64,000 bases of DNA from Pontederia crassipes. Its lineage: Eukaryota; Streptophyta; Magnoliopsida; Commelinales; Pontederiaceae. The notes under the pieces were generated by a model. It did not search any database. It had not been told where the DNA came from and saw only the letters and a program-made list of their open reading frames with translations. This document shows, piece by piece, positions 9,901 through 22,792 of the stretch (position 1 is its first letter; each line of letters starts with the position of its first letter). The stretch is taken from the NCBI GenBank assembly GCA_030549335.1, contig CM060187.1:59292203-59356202 (forward strand), given 5' to 3'. A program made the position numbers and the translations under genes.

Positions 9901-12900
9901 TTTTTAAGTTCTGTCCCAAGTCTCTGTCGGGCACTTAAATCTATGGTTGTACTATGAGGTGAGGAAGGCAAAGCAGGCATACAATTTACCATATAAAGGA
10001 AACCTTCTGCTTCAGAAGTTGAGCATAAGCTAATACAATACCATCTGACTTCCACGAATTAACACTTTCACCAAAAATTCCATCTAGCAAGAATAGATGA
10101 ACTTCGTTAATCCTCTTTTTGTACTAACTCACTTTTGTCTGGGAATGAGCGATCAAGGTTTGATGTTCAAAATCCTATGAGAAAAATGCACTTTCTTTAC
10201 TAGAATGAGAAAATGGAATGGAAGTTTCAGATAGAAGTGTTTCCATAACTGTGGATACATATTGCAGAAAGCATCAAAACTTGCATTTCTGTTGGATATA
10301 AAACCAGATCCTGAACATGATAGTCCAAGACCAAAGAGTGCAATGTCTCACTCAACACAAAAGAGGAGTACGTTAAGGATGGTTTTCAACGGACGGACAA
10401 CTTAAATGAAGCTTGTATGCCTTTTAGCACTAATGTAACTCTTTTACTCATCAATTAATATAGCATTTGATAGAGCATGTTGTTCAGACTCTATGCCAAT
10501 TTTCAAAAGGAAGGTGTTTAAACATGGAATCCACAATAAATGATGAGATATTCAACAGATACAGAGCATTTGCATCCATGACACATAATTCACTATAACT
10601 GGATTTTCAAGTTGTTGGTTGGGATGACATGCGAGTAGTTCCATCATATACAAACCATTGTGCATCCCTGATCATGGTTCACAAACTCTCGAGTTTGAGA
10701 CGTAAACTCTTACGAGTTCACAAGTTTAGTCATGAAATCGAGTCAACTCGGAGTGGAATCGAAGTTGGTGCTAAACTCGGGTAGACTCTGGTGGTAGACT
10801 CGAGCAAACTCGGACGAGTTTACTGGTAGAATCATCATATGCAAAACTTAGGCATTGAACCAAGATTTCCTTCTAAAAAAAACAAGATTTGAGGTCAAAA
10901 TTGAAATGAAAATGTCATTGAACCTTCATGATTTAACAATTAAGAATACTTTATGTTTTAATTTGTGTAACTAGTGGACTATTTTAGTAATTTGATGTAT
11001 AAACTTTGAACTCTTTACATTTTAACGTGTGTTGCATCGACTTATAGAGTGTACTTGTAGAGTGTGATGAATTGTTAAAAATGATGAATTCTTATGCATT
11101 TTAGTTCAAATATGAGCAATGAACCCATTACTTTTGAAACGAACATATAGAAACTTTTTTTCACAAATATTTTATAAACATATAATATTAATATATATAT
11201 ATAGTCATGTACGTAAACTCTAATAGGCAACCGTTTGGATGTCTAACATATAATCCAAGATCAGGGTTTTGAAACCCATCAGATAATCTCATCTTGCTAA
11301 TCCAGCTGGAGCAGCAAATTCCTGCTGGACCAAAGAACCTGTAACCCACCCCATTTTCCTTGTTCCTGCATTTATTGACATGGGACCAAGGTAGTCAAAA
11401 ACGCGCTTTGACTCGTAGAATCGTACGATTCTACGAGTCTACCCCGGCGAAACGTGCTCGATTCCACCCGGAATCGCGTTTCGCCGAGACGCGGTAGAAA
11501 CGCGCGTCTGGACGTAGAATCGGCAAAATCGCGTCTCGTTTTTTTTTCTCCTCCCGCTTGTTCGCCCACGTGAGACACATGACTGCCTTTTTATCTCCCA
11601 AATCGCATATGCCCTAATCTCTTTTGTCTGCTCCAACTTTCGTTACCTCCACCACGACGCCGCCGTTCCAACTCTCGCCGTTCGTCGATGACTGCCGGCG
11701 TTCACTTCTTCCGGCGCCCTGCTCCTTCTGATACTCTCTCGCTCTCTGCTCGTGCTGCTACGCCCTCGCTCCCTGCTGGTGCTGCTCCAACTCCGGCATT
11801 CTCTTGCTTCCGCTGCTGGTAGCTTGGTACTCTCCTTCAGTCCCTCGCTCTCTCTCTCTCTCTGTCTGTCTCTTTCTCTCTTTGTATGTGGCTGCTCACT
11901 GTCCATCTCTCTCGTTTCTATGCGTGACCTCACTTTGCCTAAGGATGCTCTGCTCGTGTTCAACCCTATAGCCACCGCTCACATCGTTCGCCTGCTGACC
12001 TCCTACAGCCGTTCGTCTCTGCTGGTACGCCCTCCTCCTCGTGCTCTTTCTCTACAAGTTTATGATTGTGCTCGTCCTCCGTCCTTCCTCTTGCAAATCC
12101 TCTTTTTTTTATGTGCGAACAGCCGAACAAGTTCCTCTATTTGTTTGCGAACATAGGATTCTTATTTCTTTGTGCCTCCGTCTATTTTTTTATGAACGAA
12201 ACCTCCCTCAGTTTTTTGATTGTTTGTCACTTAATAATTTGCAAGTAGAAAATTTTAATGGCTTCTGCTGGTGCTGGCTCTAGTTCTGGAGTTGGAGTTG
12301 GAAATTCAAATGAAGTTGGAAGTGGAGCATCTGGATGTGCAACGGCAACTGCAACTGTAAACACAAAAGTGCCAAGAAAAAATGCACCAGGGAATAGAAG
12401 TGATCCAGCTTGTAGCCTCTAGGCATATTACATTTGACAATTTGTTATTTTGTATGAACTTGGTTTTGACAATTTGCTATTTTGTATGAACTTGGTTGAT
12501 GGTTTGATGATTTCAAGTAGAAAATTCTGCTTCATTTTAAAAAAATGTCATATATTATTTGGGTCTATGCTAATTAATATATAAAATATTTTTCTGGTAG
12601 AATCGGCCGTGTCGTGTTACGTGTATACGATTTCGTGTTTTCTCAGCTTCTCCGTGTCGTGTCCGTTTTACATGTTTGACAACATTGCATGGGACCCATG
12701 TGGTAATAAAAAAGCTGTTTGGATGAATTGATAGGAATTAGAGGATAACCCATGTGATATTCCGATGCCAAACGATGCCTATGAGTTTCGGTCTTGAGTT
12801 TAACGAACGTAAAACAAGTCAGCGTAAACTCTCGAGTTTGAAAACTTTGTTCCTGACTATGATATATTTTCTTATGACCAATATGTTTTAAAGTCGTCTA

Positions 12901-13943
12901 TGGGGTCAGAAGTAAGTAATCATATTCCTATGAGCATTCAATGCTAATTCCTAGTAATTATATATCGCACAGCTTATACTGCTATGTGTCTTACAGAACA
13001 GGGAACTTTGCCTCAGGAATATGCAGACACACTTTTAGTAATCATGTCGAATTTAAAAAATATTCCTTAATGCTGAGTGACAATGTCATCCTCCAATTTT
13101 TCATAATTTATCTCAATTGCAAATGAATAGACGTTCTCCTATCTTAGAATATCTCATTACACTGAAAACTCCAACAGATCTGACGAAGAAAATAATTATT
13201 TTAAAATCATAAGACCTCTTTGGATAGCTCATTCCCAGCAAGCAATCAATGTTAACTGACTATCATGAATTTGCAAATATGCAGTATATATGCCTCTTTG
13301 ATTACTAATAGAGCGGAATGGCGTCGTATGATCCATGTAGCCGACCCCACCTAGTGGGATAAGGCTTTGTTGTTGTTGTTGCAGTATATATGCCTATGAT
13401 CACATAAACAGCCTAATCAACTATGCTTGTCTTCTAGCAACAACCGAATCCAACACGGCAGCATATAACCCTCCAAATATCCACAAAACCAGCTCCAAGA
13501 TTACATCTTTAACATGAGCAAGCACTCATCAGAGAGCCACTGAATTCGGATAAAGCGCACAGCCGAAGCTATTGCATAAAAAGTTTGCCCAAACAAATTG
13601 GGAGTAGATCGAAGCATACCGTGAGCTTATCGACCGGTTCGGCAGACAAGATGGCCGGTGAGGGAACACGGACCGAGGTAGCCTCGGAGGGAGTCTCAAC
13701 GGCAGCGAGGCGCTTGTATGCCGGCGAGGATGCGGCCGCGGAGGAGGAGAGGAGAGGGTGGCGAAAGCCGACGAAGGAGAGCAGCTGGGCGAGAGAAGGG
13801 GTACCCTTCAGGATCTGGAGCAGGAGCCCGAAGACGACCCCCACCAAGCTCACCACTGCCCGCCACGCCTGCACGCTCCTCGTACTCGTTGCGGTCGCCG
13901 CCGAGGTGGGTCCCGGCGTCGTGCACAGACCGGCCTCCGCCAT
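6992..13943 (-). CDS. SCP/FCP1-type HAD phosphatase, six exons, 314 aa
   Basis: Exons read on the minus strand: 13943-13620, 8818-8690, 8562-8442, 8368-8287, 7383-7230 and 7126-6992 (with stop). All junctions are GT-AG and phases agree, summing to 945 nt. Residues 30-47 are a hydrophobic, possibly membrane-anchoring segment. The NIF/FCP1 domain starts at IVLDLDETL with the DxDxT nucleophile Asp112/Asp114; it includes FTAGLE (Thr187 region) and the motif VIVDNNPFSF with Asp242. The family is metal-dependent and removes phosphate from serine or threonine, in other eukaryotes from RNA polymerase II C-terminal repeats or lipins; the plant substrate is not known to me. Closest remembered homologue is Arabidopsis At3g55960. 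The first intron (8819-13619) is 4.8 kb because of transposon insertions, while the other introns are 73-903 bases. Confidence 0.92.
8819..9464 (-). other. Phosphatase intron 1, promoter-distal part
   Basis: Intronic DNA just upstream of coding exon 2. A plus-strand open frame at 8995-9270 (91 codons) shows no known domain; it is antisense to the intron and I treat it as chance or decayed repeat. Confidence 0.5.
9465..9660 (-). mobile_element. Short poly(A) retroposon (L1-type mobilised), about 196 bp
   Basis: A T-run at 9465-9474, which is a poly(A) tail on the minus strand, opens a 196-base insert flanked by the 17-bp direct repeat CCAGTCACAATGAAATG (9448-9464) and CCAGTCGCAATGAAATG (9661-9677), one transition apart. 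Tail plus long duplication is the signature of target-primed reverse transcription. The body has no recognisable reverse transcriptase, so it may be a truncated LINE end, a SINE, or a fragment of a processed transcript. Confidence 0.65.
9678..10672 (-). other. Phosphatase intron 1, middle part
   Basis: Intronic sequence without a recognisable gene. Short open frames on both strands (9675-9938 and 9792-10055) overlap one another and have no domain signature. Confidence 0.45.
11387..12687. mobile_element. hAT element, 1301 bp, with perfect 8-bp target duplication
   Basis: CATGGGAC occurs immediately outside both ends (11379-11386 and 12688-12695). The termini are inverted: CAAGGTAGTCAAA on the left and CAATGTTGTCAAA on the complement of the right, typical of hAT ends. 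Subterminal regions carry repeated CG-rich motifs (ACGCG, GAATCG, CGTGTCG). Inside are a pyrimidine-rich stretch (11840-11885), a short piece of hAT transposase at 12258-12422, and a 33-bp tandem duplication at about 12430-12495. It cannot move by itself. Confidence 0.85.
12258..12422 (+). pseudogene. N-terminal remnant of a hAT transposase
   Basis: 54 codons from an ATG, beginning MASAGAGSSSGVGVG and reaching KVPRKNAPGNRSDPA before a stop. Gly/Ser-rich leaders followed by RNAPGNRSDPxW are typical of the segment just before the BED zinc finger of plant hAT transposases. The rest of the transposase, including the catalytic domain and dimerisation region, is missing. It lies inside the 1.3-kb hAT element and in the same orientation as its right end. 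Confidence 0.6.
13296..13380 (+). mobile_element. 5'-truncated RTE-LINE/Au-SINE type retroposon with (TTG)n tail
   Basis: 85 bp between perfect 15-bp duplications GCAGTATATATGCCT (13281-13295 and 13381-13395). It contains GTAGCCGACCCCACCTAGTG, GATAAGGCTTTG and a TTG tail. One frame reads AEWRRMIHVADPT, which resembles the C-terminus of plant RTE reverse transcriptases, supporting derivation from an RTE LINE or a SINE sharing its tail. It sits in phosphatase intron 1, 240 bases from exon 1. The exact duplication suggests a fairly recent insertion. Confidence 0.8.
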
Positions 13944-14400
13944 CTCCGGCTCGTGCTAACGTGCACTTCGGAGGGGAGCGGTTGTTTCGGGAAGGTGGGC
14001 GGCGCTTCGTCGGAGAGACGGCGAAGGCGCCGGCGGAGGAGGAGATTGGGATCGGATGCGGACGGGCGCGGACGAAGGCAAGTAAACAAATCCAATCAGG
14101 CGAGCTGGGATTGGCTAGGCTGTGGGACCCACAACTGTTGACGTAGTTGTTTTCGCCCACATGGATCCCGTGTCCGTTGGGAACATCAACCACCGGGAAA
14201 CAGCGAATCAGACATCTCGGCCATCAACGATCACGGACGACGAAGATGAATCGGACGGTGGCTGTTAGCGTTCGAGGTTTGGCGTTTCGGTGTGGACTGC
14301 GCTGCGTCGGTCTTCTAGATTCGTGTCGAGGTGTCAGATCGTGATCTCCAGCTGTGCTATTCCGTAAGGACCGTGCATTAAACGTCGGATTTATTTTATT
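13944..14400 (-). promoter_or_regulatory. Probable leader and promoter of the phosphatase gene
   Basis: GC-rich sequence directly upstream of the minus-strand start codon at 13943, turning AT-rich beyond 14370. Open frames on both strands here run through the GC-rich exon-1/leader island and are composition artefacts. No TATA box is obvious, as in many housekeeping plant genes. Confidence 0.4.
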
Positions 14401-15430
14401 TTAATTTATCTTTCAACGCCAGATTTGAGGATGATTTCTTCATATTACAAGTCCAAGCGTGAACAAGTATAAGTAGTATAATTGGGATGTTTGATACATG
14501 CATGATAGGATCAATAAAGAATATTTCATTTTTGTACTTATAAGAGGAACAAAAGTGAAAATATTTTATGACAAAAAAAAATTAATAATATTTGAATGCA
14601 ATAAGAATAAAAGAAAAATGTAAAATAATAATATTATGTAGCTATTCAATAATAAAAATTAATATTCATGTAAAAAATGTAAATACTTGGGTGAAATAAA
14701 ATAGGATAATTTATAAAAAAATATTAGCCATAAAATAAATTTAATTATTCAGAGAAACAATTTTCCGAATATATAATCGGTCTAGTTCATTTCACTTTTT
14801 AAAAAAAAATATTATATATTAAATAGTAATTAGATAATAATTCAGTCACATTTCTCATTATTAATATTTCAAATATTAGCTTTAGTAATCATTCATTTAT
14901 AATGTATTTTATTTTGACAAGAAAATATGGTAATTTTATTTTGTTCAAGTTTATTTTAAAATTTCAAAAAGTTGACTCGAATAGTAAATTCTTGAGATGT
15001 TTGAATGGAAAAATCTAGATTTTGTTCAAATACCTTCTTAATGATTTTTTAAAACATATATATATATATTAAATATATCATCTAAAATGATAATGGTTCA
15101 CGAAAGTGGGAACACATATTTATTAGGTACAGGTTCATAATAATTACTTCTGCTTAATTATACGGTTGTATTCTTTTGTAGGTGAACTTTAAAAATAACT
15201 AGTCGGACGCTTCTTTTTTTTTTGTTCATGACACGAGGCTCGTAGTCATTGATATTGAAGGCTTTAACTAATTTAACATTTAGATGTGAATATAAACGGA
15301 AGTTATTAACACCCTGCCATCTTATAATATAATATGTTATGCAATTGTAGCAATCATTTCTAATAATATGGTGGAATCTATTTTTTTATTTATAATATGT
15401 AATAAATAATAGATAATTTAGTGGACATTT
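14401..15430. other. AT-rich intergenic DNA
   Basis: Strongly AT-rich with short A and T runs. Nothing recognisable. Confidence 0.5.
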
Positions 15431-15689
15431 GGATTCCGTTTGGTTGGGGGTTAAGTTTGTACGAGGTTAACATATATAATTAAGTAGATTAGTCAATTTT
15501 TGAAATCTGCGTCGAATTACTTCTATTTCATCTTATATAAAGAATATGTTAACTCTTTTTTCATTATTCATGAGATTAATTTTTTTTTAATGATAACTTC
15601 GCCCTTTGTACTTTTAAACACTACGCTTGATTATAATTCACGAAATATTTACGTAATTCATCAATTAACCTGAAACCAAACGCCACCTT
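15431..15689. repeat. MITE with CGTTTGG-type ends, about 257 bp
   Basis: The left end GGATTCCGTTTGGTTG and the complement of the right end AAGGTGGCGTTTGGTTT share CGTTTGGTT and then GGTTAA. The ends resemble PIF/Harbinger-like MITEs. No clear three-base duplication is visible. Confidence 0.5.
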
Positions 15690-16207
15690 GATATCGGAAC
15701 AACATCCAAGTTGTGGGTCTCAATGCAATAAATGTGAGAACTCAAACAAGTAGACACAAAAATGTTCTTATATATGAATAAAATTAATCTCGTTGTATTC
15801 CCACGATTGACCTTAGTCTAGGGACAATAACGTTACTTGAAATTTTAATTTTTTAGGAAGATAAACATTTTAATATTTTTATCCTAATATTAAAATATGA
15901 TTTTAGCCTAATGATAAAGATGTGAATTCTTGCCTTAATATTCAAAATAATCGTTCTTAATAACTTTATGAAAATCTCATTATATATCATATTAATCTCA
16001 TTATATATCATATTTCAACTTTCTATTAATATTGTATCAAGTAAAATTGAGTAACTCGAAGAGATATGTGTCAATCTTCATTGCTCATTCATCATATTTT
16101 GATGCAATAATATGATCCTCCTATAAAATTCCAACACAATTTTGAATCTAATGAATTAAGATTTGTGATTGATGTGAAATTTTATGCAAGAAATTGGAGG
16201 AACTAAC

Positions 16208-16915
16208 TAGCGTTGTAATAATCGGTCCAGACATTGATCCAAAAAAGTCTTCGTTTCAGATCAAATCGATTGGACTGGTCAGACCGAATAAAAATAAAAT
16301 ATTAGAATTGTAAAAGTATGTTAAGTCAAATCACATATCGTCCATAATCATATAAAATGGCATGATAAGTTAAATTTAAAAATTATACATATTAATTTAG
16401 TAGCTACTAATTTTATATTAATATTTAGCCATTTTTAATGTAAAATGTTCATATAAAAAATAAAGTCATGATTAAAATATTTGTTGAAGTAAAATATATG
16501 TATTATATATTAAATTGCTACAAAACAAGAGTAAAAGGAAAAATACATAGCTAAAATAGTTTAGTATTGATAAATAAAAAGTAAGAACAAATTAATGAAT
16601 GAAAAATGTACAAAGACAAAGTTAATTATTAAATGAGAAAAGTAAATAAAGAAGATAGTTCCAAAAAGTGAGAACAAGGCAACTAATATAAAATGGTCCT
16701 AAAAGGTGATTTTGGGTCAAAGTAATTAGATTGGTAAAAAAACAAAAAAAAATTGGTCGGTTCAGTTCATCTCGATTTTGATTGGTTCTCATCGATTTTG
16801 ACCAGTTTGAAATGATCCAATGGCACTCCCGATTTTGGAATGAGCTAGGGGTCGATCGATGAATCGACGGTCTGACCAATCCGACCGGCTAGATCGATCG
16901 TGACAATGATGCTAT
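16208..16915. mobile_element. Probable non-autonomous hAT-like element, about 708 bp
   Basis: Flanked by GAACTAAC (16200-16207) and GAACAAAC (16916-16923), an 8-mer with one mismatch. The left end TAGCGTTGTAATAATCG and the complement of the right end ATAGCATCATTGTCACGATCG align with small gaps. GGTCAGACCG-like motifs occur near both ends in inverted order. The interior is AT-rich and has no transposase. Confidence 0.5.
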
Positions 16916-16923
16916 GAACAAAC

Positions 16924-19650
16924 CATTGCAAACAAAAATTTAATGATAAATTCCTTATTTGTTTGTAAAAAAATGCCTTAAGAGGAAGCTTCAGGTAGGA
17001 TGCTTGGGGGAAGGCACATCACGGAGAAAAGGGCTAAGAAGTTGTTGTCCTCCATCTATTGCAATTTATTTATATTTTATTTATCTTTTGTTATGTAGCT
17101 TAAGATGGATATTGATGTACGAATGTCGTCATTTGTTTTTATGAGATGTAATGGCTATACTTTAGTTTCAAAAATTGTTGTAACGGAATAATTATTTATG
17201 TTATATTGATGTTCTACACTTGTATTATGGATTAGTCGATCATTTTATTCTCCTTGTGTTACATGTTTTGTGTCATGCTTCATGAACTTATGTTGATTTT
17301 GATGAAGTTAAGGTGATTGAGCTGATTTCTCGGTGCAATTTTTTCATGTATACTCATTAAGACAAGATATTTTATTTCAAAGCTACTATAATTCCAAGAT
17401 GATAGCATCATTAAAAGGAATACACTAGGAAGGAAAAAATCACTCTACATAAATTAATAGTCTTTTTTTTCTCCATTTGTAAAGTGAATTATAATAGATT
17501 TTGGGACTCCTCTATTAGTATAATCTCTTAACTTAGTTTTCCCGGGAGAATGACTTCTTATTTTAAGCTGTAATTCTAGGAGCATAAAAAAATAAAGAAT
17601 CTATTGAAAGATAAATATTTATTTGAAAATTAGACTAAGAAGATTTTGTCTCTTTTTAAAATTGTATGTTAGGGTCAAGAAGTTTGTAGTTCACAAATTC
17701 TTAGAAAGAACATATGAAAATATTATGAGTTAGGAGAGTAATAATTTATGTTTTAGAGTTCAAAGTTACTTTAATAAGCTATCTGAAAAAAAAACAATGA
17801 CTAGAGTAGATGAACTCTTTATATTTAATGAAACTATAACAAAAAAATGATTAATGATCAATTCCAAGCAGTGTGACATTTTCTCGTCACGAGTAACTTT
17901 TTCTTTACTTTATTTTGATATTTATGTTTTAATTCATTGTGTCTCATTAAACTGAAGATTCTAAAAACTATTTACTTAATTGCTTAAGCATGCATTACTG
18001 GGACTAAATATCCTTTATTTCATTTGGTTTGATTTTAATAGTTTTTTAGTGAATTTGATATCTAATATACCAACTTAGCCTTGTACTACGTAGATGTCGT
18101 CAAGATATTAAGCAATTGCATTAATTTGACTTTTTTCCATTTCTTGACGGCTATGCAACAAATTAGAGAAAGAAAATGATATCATTATAAAAGAGAAAAT
18201 ATATAATTTTTTTCAATTATAGTGAATATGAAAATTTTAAATTTTTTTGTAGTCTTACATTGTGGCTCCATTATTATATATTTCATTAAGGCATAATAGT
18301 CATAATATGGAGAAAATTGTCACAATTCGAGTAGTGTTCATATTCATGCAGTTTTTTTATAGAATAGTTGCATAGTATTATGCCTAGTAGAAAATAAAAA
18401 CGGTTCAGACTTAACTATTGGCACAATGATAAAAAAGACTTCTAAGTTAATTAATATAATGAACTTGATCAATGATCATAAACTCAAAATTGCATTTAAA
18501 GACACATGTAAGGGAACTATTTGTAACGACCAAATGTTAAAAAATCAATGATATCAATGCATAATTTTAGATGAGCAAAATATGAAAGCGATCATGAGCT
18601 TATATGTAATTTTTTTCATATACTAAGACACATTTTAACTATGTAATAAGATCCTAAAACGAATAATATCTTAATTGTGCGGGGAATGCTATTGAAAGTA
18701 TCAAAGTCGATGTCGCATGCAAACTTGAGCCATGCATGTGATTTAACACAGATTATTCAACAAGGATGCTAAACCTCCTAAGTTCTAACGGAGAAAAATT
18801 GTAATGACCCAAAATTTGAGGACCAAACATATTAATGTAATGATGGTGACTTAGTTTGTTCAACGAGGATGTTGAATCTATGGAGAAAAAAATGTAATGA
18901 CTCAAAATTTAAGAACCAAACATATCAATGTATTGTTAGGATCTTAATCCAAAGCTTGAGGAACTTAATGCTTTTTATTGAGTGATCGAACTTTATCATG
19001 CATAAAGATTGAAACGAAGTAGCTTCATATCACATGTAATACGTCTCATATGATATCACCTCGTATCACAATAATCTATTGTTCTTTTCAATTATCTGCA
19101 CTTTGTATGATATTATTTTTTGTTTTGATTGATTTACTAGAACTAACTTAAAGCTTTTTTATACAACTAAGAGAGAAAGAAAGTGGTTTTAATTTTATAT
19201 AGAAAATTTTAAGTGTAGGATTCATATGGAATCTTACTATCACGGCTACAATTTTTAATTTAAATAAAACAATAAGTTAATGTAAGATATATTTATTGAA
19301 TTTCATTTTATTACTCTAATATTTTTCTTCTATAACTTACTAGGGTGAACATAATACCATCCAATAGTTTTCTTTATTTTGACACATAAAAGTATATTGT
19401 CTTACAATGTTGCACTTATTTAAAGTTTAAAATAATACTATTATTATTCTGAAAATATATTCAAAATTATTATATTGTACGCAATCTATAAAAGTATATA
19501 ATAAATTTGAAAAAGTTATGAATAAAACTAATCATATACATATTTTTTTGAATAAATATTTTTTATTATTTTTAAAAAAATTCGTTAGGTTTATCTCCAA
19601 TTGATGGGTGCCCGAAAAGCCATCATCCCACCCAACTTATATGGCAACAC
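16924..19650. other. AT-rich intergenic DNA
   Basis: Long AT-rich stretch between the hAT-like element and the RPL13A promoter. A 61-codon open frame at 16959-17144 has no recognisable domain. Apart from the duplicated segment at 18756-18932 I see no structure with clear ends. Confidence 0.5.
18756..18932. repeat. Imperfect tandem duplication, about 103-bp period
   Basis: TTCAACAAGGATGCT (18756) and TTCAACGAGGATGTT (18859) each lead into AATGTAATGACYCAAAATTT and RACCAAACATATYAATGT. The TGTAATGACCCAAAATTTGA motif is like the start of some plant LTRs, so this could be decayed retroelement sequence, but no end can be fixed. Confidence 0.5.
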
Positions 19651-19699
19651 CTATAAAGTAATGAAATAAGTCTCTAAAGTCCACAAATGGATCGAGCCC

Positions 19700-19719
19700 G
19701 GCCCAAGTAAAAACCCTAA
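19700..19719 (+). promoter_or_regulatory. Site II element plus telo-box of the RPL13A promoter
   Basis: GGCCCA (19700-19705) is followed at once by AAACCCTAA (19711-19719). This pairing is well known in promoters of plant ribosomal protein and translation genes, where TCP factors and telo-box binding proteins act. It lies about 90 bases before the start codon at 19806, as expected. Confidence 0.75.
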
Positions 19720-19736
19720 ATGGAGAGGATATATAA

Positions 19737-21782
<2,046 letters not shown>

Positions 21783-22560
21783 GATTGCCTCGGCTAGTTT
21801 TGTTGTCATTGCAACATGAGTGATCTTTTAGACATTTCGTGCATGTTTGAACTTCCTGATAGAATCATGGTTTTGATTTTTGAATCTGTTTATGCAGCAA
21901 TCTTTTTGAATCTGTTACTCCAGTTTAGATTATTCATCTGTCTAATATATTATGGCTACTGCTTATTCACGGTACAAAGTCCATGTTGGTTGTGCACTAC
22001 GCCGATGGAAACAGGCGATGGCAATATGGCATTGAACTCGGCTAATAGGCAGTGAAGTGTGTAGCTATTTCAAATATGAACTTGTCGACAACTTTTTTTA
22101 TATAAGCAAAAGGTATCATTCTGTAATCGAACAGCAACTTTCTCGGGGAAAAGCAGAGAAAAGAAAAGCGAAAACAAATCTATTTTTTCCCAAAAAAAAG
22201 GTAATAAATATCAATTACAATTTGTTTTCGTTTAACTAGGACTCTAAATTTGCTAGGAGTCTGAGACGAACTGGACTTTTATAAAATTTTAATCATTACA
22301 GTTCCCTTGGAAAATGGAAATTGCGGTATGACATTTCATTTATATGATCGATATAAATTTTTGTTATAACGAATGTTGTTAAACTCAACGGACACGAATA
22401 TTTGTTCTCTGGGCCGTCGGATCATGAGTCTGCCGCAAGGTATTAAGTATTAACCCGATCAGCCGAGGCCATTGGTTGGTTTCAGCTGGAGCAGGAGGGT
22501 TCGACTGAAGCCGTTAGATTAAGATATCAACGATCCCGATTAAAGCAAGAAAATATAACC
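21783..22560. other. RPL13A 3' UTR and intergenic DNA
   Basis: T-rich 3' flank of RPL13A, then intergenic sequence leading to the DnaJ promoter. GGGCCGTCGGATC at about 22411 and the nearby CG-containing motifs belong probably to the DnaJ promoter. No gene seen. Confidence 0.5.
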
Positions 22561-22599
22561 TTAAAAGCAATCGGCGGACCCCCTCTCTCCTCACCCACG

Positions 22600-22792
22600 A
22601 AATCACCCGATCGGCGGCAGATATCTCGTTCCCTTCTCTACTCCGCGTGCTACAACTGCGACTCAGCCATCGGCGACGGCGGATCTCTCTCCTGGGAGAC
22701 GTCGAACTCCTCTCTCCCCCTCTCTTGCGCGCAGCTTCTCCTGAGATACCTGCAAATATAACCTCATTGCCGCTGCAAATCCACAGGATGAG
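22600..22792 (+). other. Probable non-coding first exon of the DnaJ gene
   Basis: Pyrimidine-rich, GC-richer leader-like sequence ending in GATGAG|GTGAGG, a good donor site at 22793. An acceptor TTTTGTAG at 23615-23622 precedes the exon containing the DnaJ start codon, giving a leader intron of 830 bases. Leader introns are common in plant genes of this kind. The first-exon start is a guess; the intron is inferred from splice signals and composition. Confidence 0.5.

Larger units (their letters stand above)
11226..12779. mobile_element. Possible MITE interrupted by a hAT element
   Basis: GGCAACCGTTTGG at the left resembles the complement of the right end, GGCATCGTTTGG, and an ATAATCC/TTATCC match follows in both arms. 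The ends lie just outside the intact hAT at 11387-12687. The reading is a MITE of about 250 bp split by the hAT insertion. No clean target duplication was found. Confidence 0.33.
10673..12855. mobile_element. Possible older hAT-like element enclosing later insertions
   Basis: The left end CATGGTTCACAAACTC and the complement of the right end CAGGAACAAAGTTTTC begin similarly. Subterminal copies of AAACTCGAG-like motifs are common at both ends (10680-10830 and 12795-12850). The adjacent 8-mers TCCCTGAT and ACTATGAT match at five of eight positions. This fits an aged hAT transposon interrupted by the elements at 11226 and 11387. The weak target duplication makes the boundaries uncertain. Confidence 0.4.

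Noticed and set aside
13585-14146. Plus-strand open frames opposite phosphatase exon 1
   Set aside because: Shadows of the GC-rich exon and leader on the other strand.
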